Source: Chamaesiphon sp.
Lineage (GTDB): Bacteria; Cyanobacteriota; Cyanobacteriia; Cyanobacteriales; Chamaesiphonaceae
Length of the DNA stretch: 5,379 nt
NCBI GenBank assembly: GCA_026785875.1
Contig: JAJAZF010000266.1
Coordinates: 1-5,379 of the forward strand
Reading direction: 5' to 3'
Part shown: positions 5,111 through 5,379 of the stretch, piece after piece
How the letters are laid out: every line of letters starts with the position of its first letter
How positions within the stretch are numbered: the stretch's first letter is position 1
Made by a program: the position numbers and the translations under genes
The notes under the pieces: model-generated
The model's database searches: none
What the model was told of the DNA's origin: nothing
What the model saw: only the letters and a program-made list of their open reading frames with translations

Positions 5111-5197
5111 TTAACAAAGAATAGGGGTTGAAATCCCCAGCGGGACAACCCAATTATTAATAGTTGGGCTTTGTCCTCCGCCTAGATATCCATTATC
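5111..5197 (-). repeat. Right copy of the structured repeat bracketing cobM
   Basis: This copy is the inverted partner of 4045-4165. It folds into a strong hairpin: GCGG-GACAA-CCCAA (5140-5153) pairs with TTGGG-CT-TTGTC-CT-CCGC (5164-5181), giving 14 pairs with two small bulges and a 10-base loop. Next to it GGGGTTGAAATCCCC (5124-5138) is another short palindrome. It begins only 7 bases beyond the sbcC stop, so it may help terminate or stabilise the sbcC transcript, although no T-run follows. Confidence 0.8.
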
Positions 5198-5204
5198 GAT
5201 TAAT

Positions 5205-5379
5205 TTAAGTAATTACTTGGATTTGAGAACCTTTGGCAGTTTTTTGGACTTCAATTCGGGTTTGAAATGCTTCCCGAAATTGGGGCATGTGGGTAACAGT
5301 CAGGATACAGGCAAAGTCGGCAGAAATAGCATTAATAGCCGCAATCAATCGATCGCATCCCTCGCGATCTTGTGTGCCA
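5205..5379 (-). CDS. sbcC: SbcC-type nuclease ATPase, C-terminal 57 residues
   Basis: SbcC (the Rad50 homologue) is the ABC-type ATPase of the SbcCD complex, which opens DNA hairpins and processes double-strand ends. The visible part begins at the D-loop region (GTQDREGCDRL; Escherichia-type proteins have FGTLD), continues with a helix (IAAINAISADF), a strand and the H-loop (CILTVTHMPQF), and closes with REAFQTRIEVQKTAKGSQIQ before TAA at 5205-5207. The order D-loop, helix, strand, H-loop, short basic end is that of the SbcC/Rad50 C-lobe. Walker A, coiled coil, zinc hook, signature motif and Walker B lie beyond the right edge. Another SMC-like or RecN-like ATPase is possible but fits less well. 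The stop is followed within 10 bases by the structured repeat. Confidence 0.8.
   Translation of the reverse strand, partial: GTQDREGCDRLIAAINAISADFACILTVTHMPQFREAFQTRIEVQKTAKGSQIQVIT

Noticed and set aside
4045..5197. CRISPR array suggested by GGGGTTGAAATCCCC
   Set aside because: Only two copies, in inverted orientation and about 950 bases apart, with a gene between; no regular spacers.
4973..5204. Cobalamin riboswitch upstream of cobM
   Set aside because: No B12-box or the characteristic GCCACTG element on the minus strand; the structure there is explained by the dispersed repeat.

Overview
The window is most likely from a cyanobacterium. The CGATCG core (as TCGATCG, GATCGATC and similar) is scattered through genes and spacers, in the manner of cyanobacterial HIP1-type palindromes. 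The gene set agrees: a KGK-domain protein, a cyanobacterial-type alanine/serine-glyoxylate aminotransferase, a stand-alone cobM, and an SbcC C-terminus of cyanobacterial flavour. I cannot fix the genus. The layout, with small mostly unlinked genes and long spacers holding hairpins and repeats, suits a repeat-rich genome.

Layout. Positions 1-1110 (minus) hold a tetratricopeptide-repeat (TPR) gene that runs off the left edge. It is broken twice: an in-frame TAA stands where TPR register predicts glutamine, and a frameshift sits at a partly deleted repeat. Positions 1277-1546 (minus) encode a small hypothetical protein of about 89 residues. Its neighbour on the other strand, about 1161-1276, looks like a decayed inverted copy of it. 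After a hairpin and a heptanucleotide tandem repeat comes a complete PLP-dependent alanine/serine-glyoxylate aminotransferase (1699-2847, minus). A 570-base spacer with two dyads but no convincing gene follows. The only plus-strand gene is a KGK-domain protein (3418-3846), which ends in a clear hairpin terminator. cobM (4175-4951, minus) is bracketed by two copies, in inverted orientation, of a structured repeat. The right edge (5205-5379, minus) holds the last 57 residues of an SbcC-type nuclease ATPase.

How the genes work together. There is no evident operon: the minus-strand genes are separated by 100-250 bases with hairpins between them, and their functions (photorespiratory glycine formation, corrin-ring methylation, DNA-end processing, unknown) do not form one pathway. 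The most interesting parts are between or around genes: the repeat pair around cobM, the TTGGCAT dyad plus half-site upstream of cobM, the broken TPR gene, and the inverted decayed duplicate. I did not find a convincing new multi-gene system. Homology calls are from pattern recognition and were not searched.
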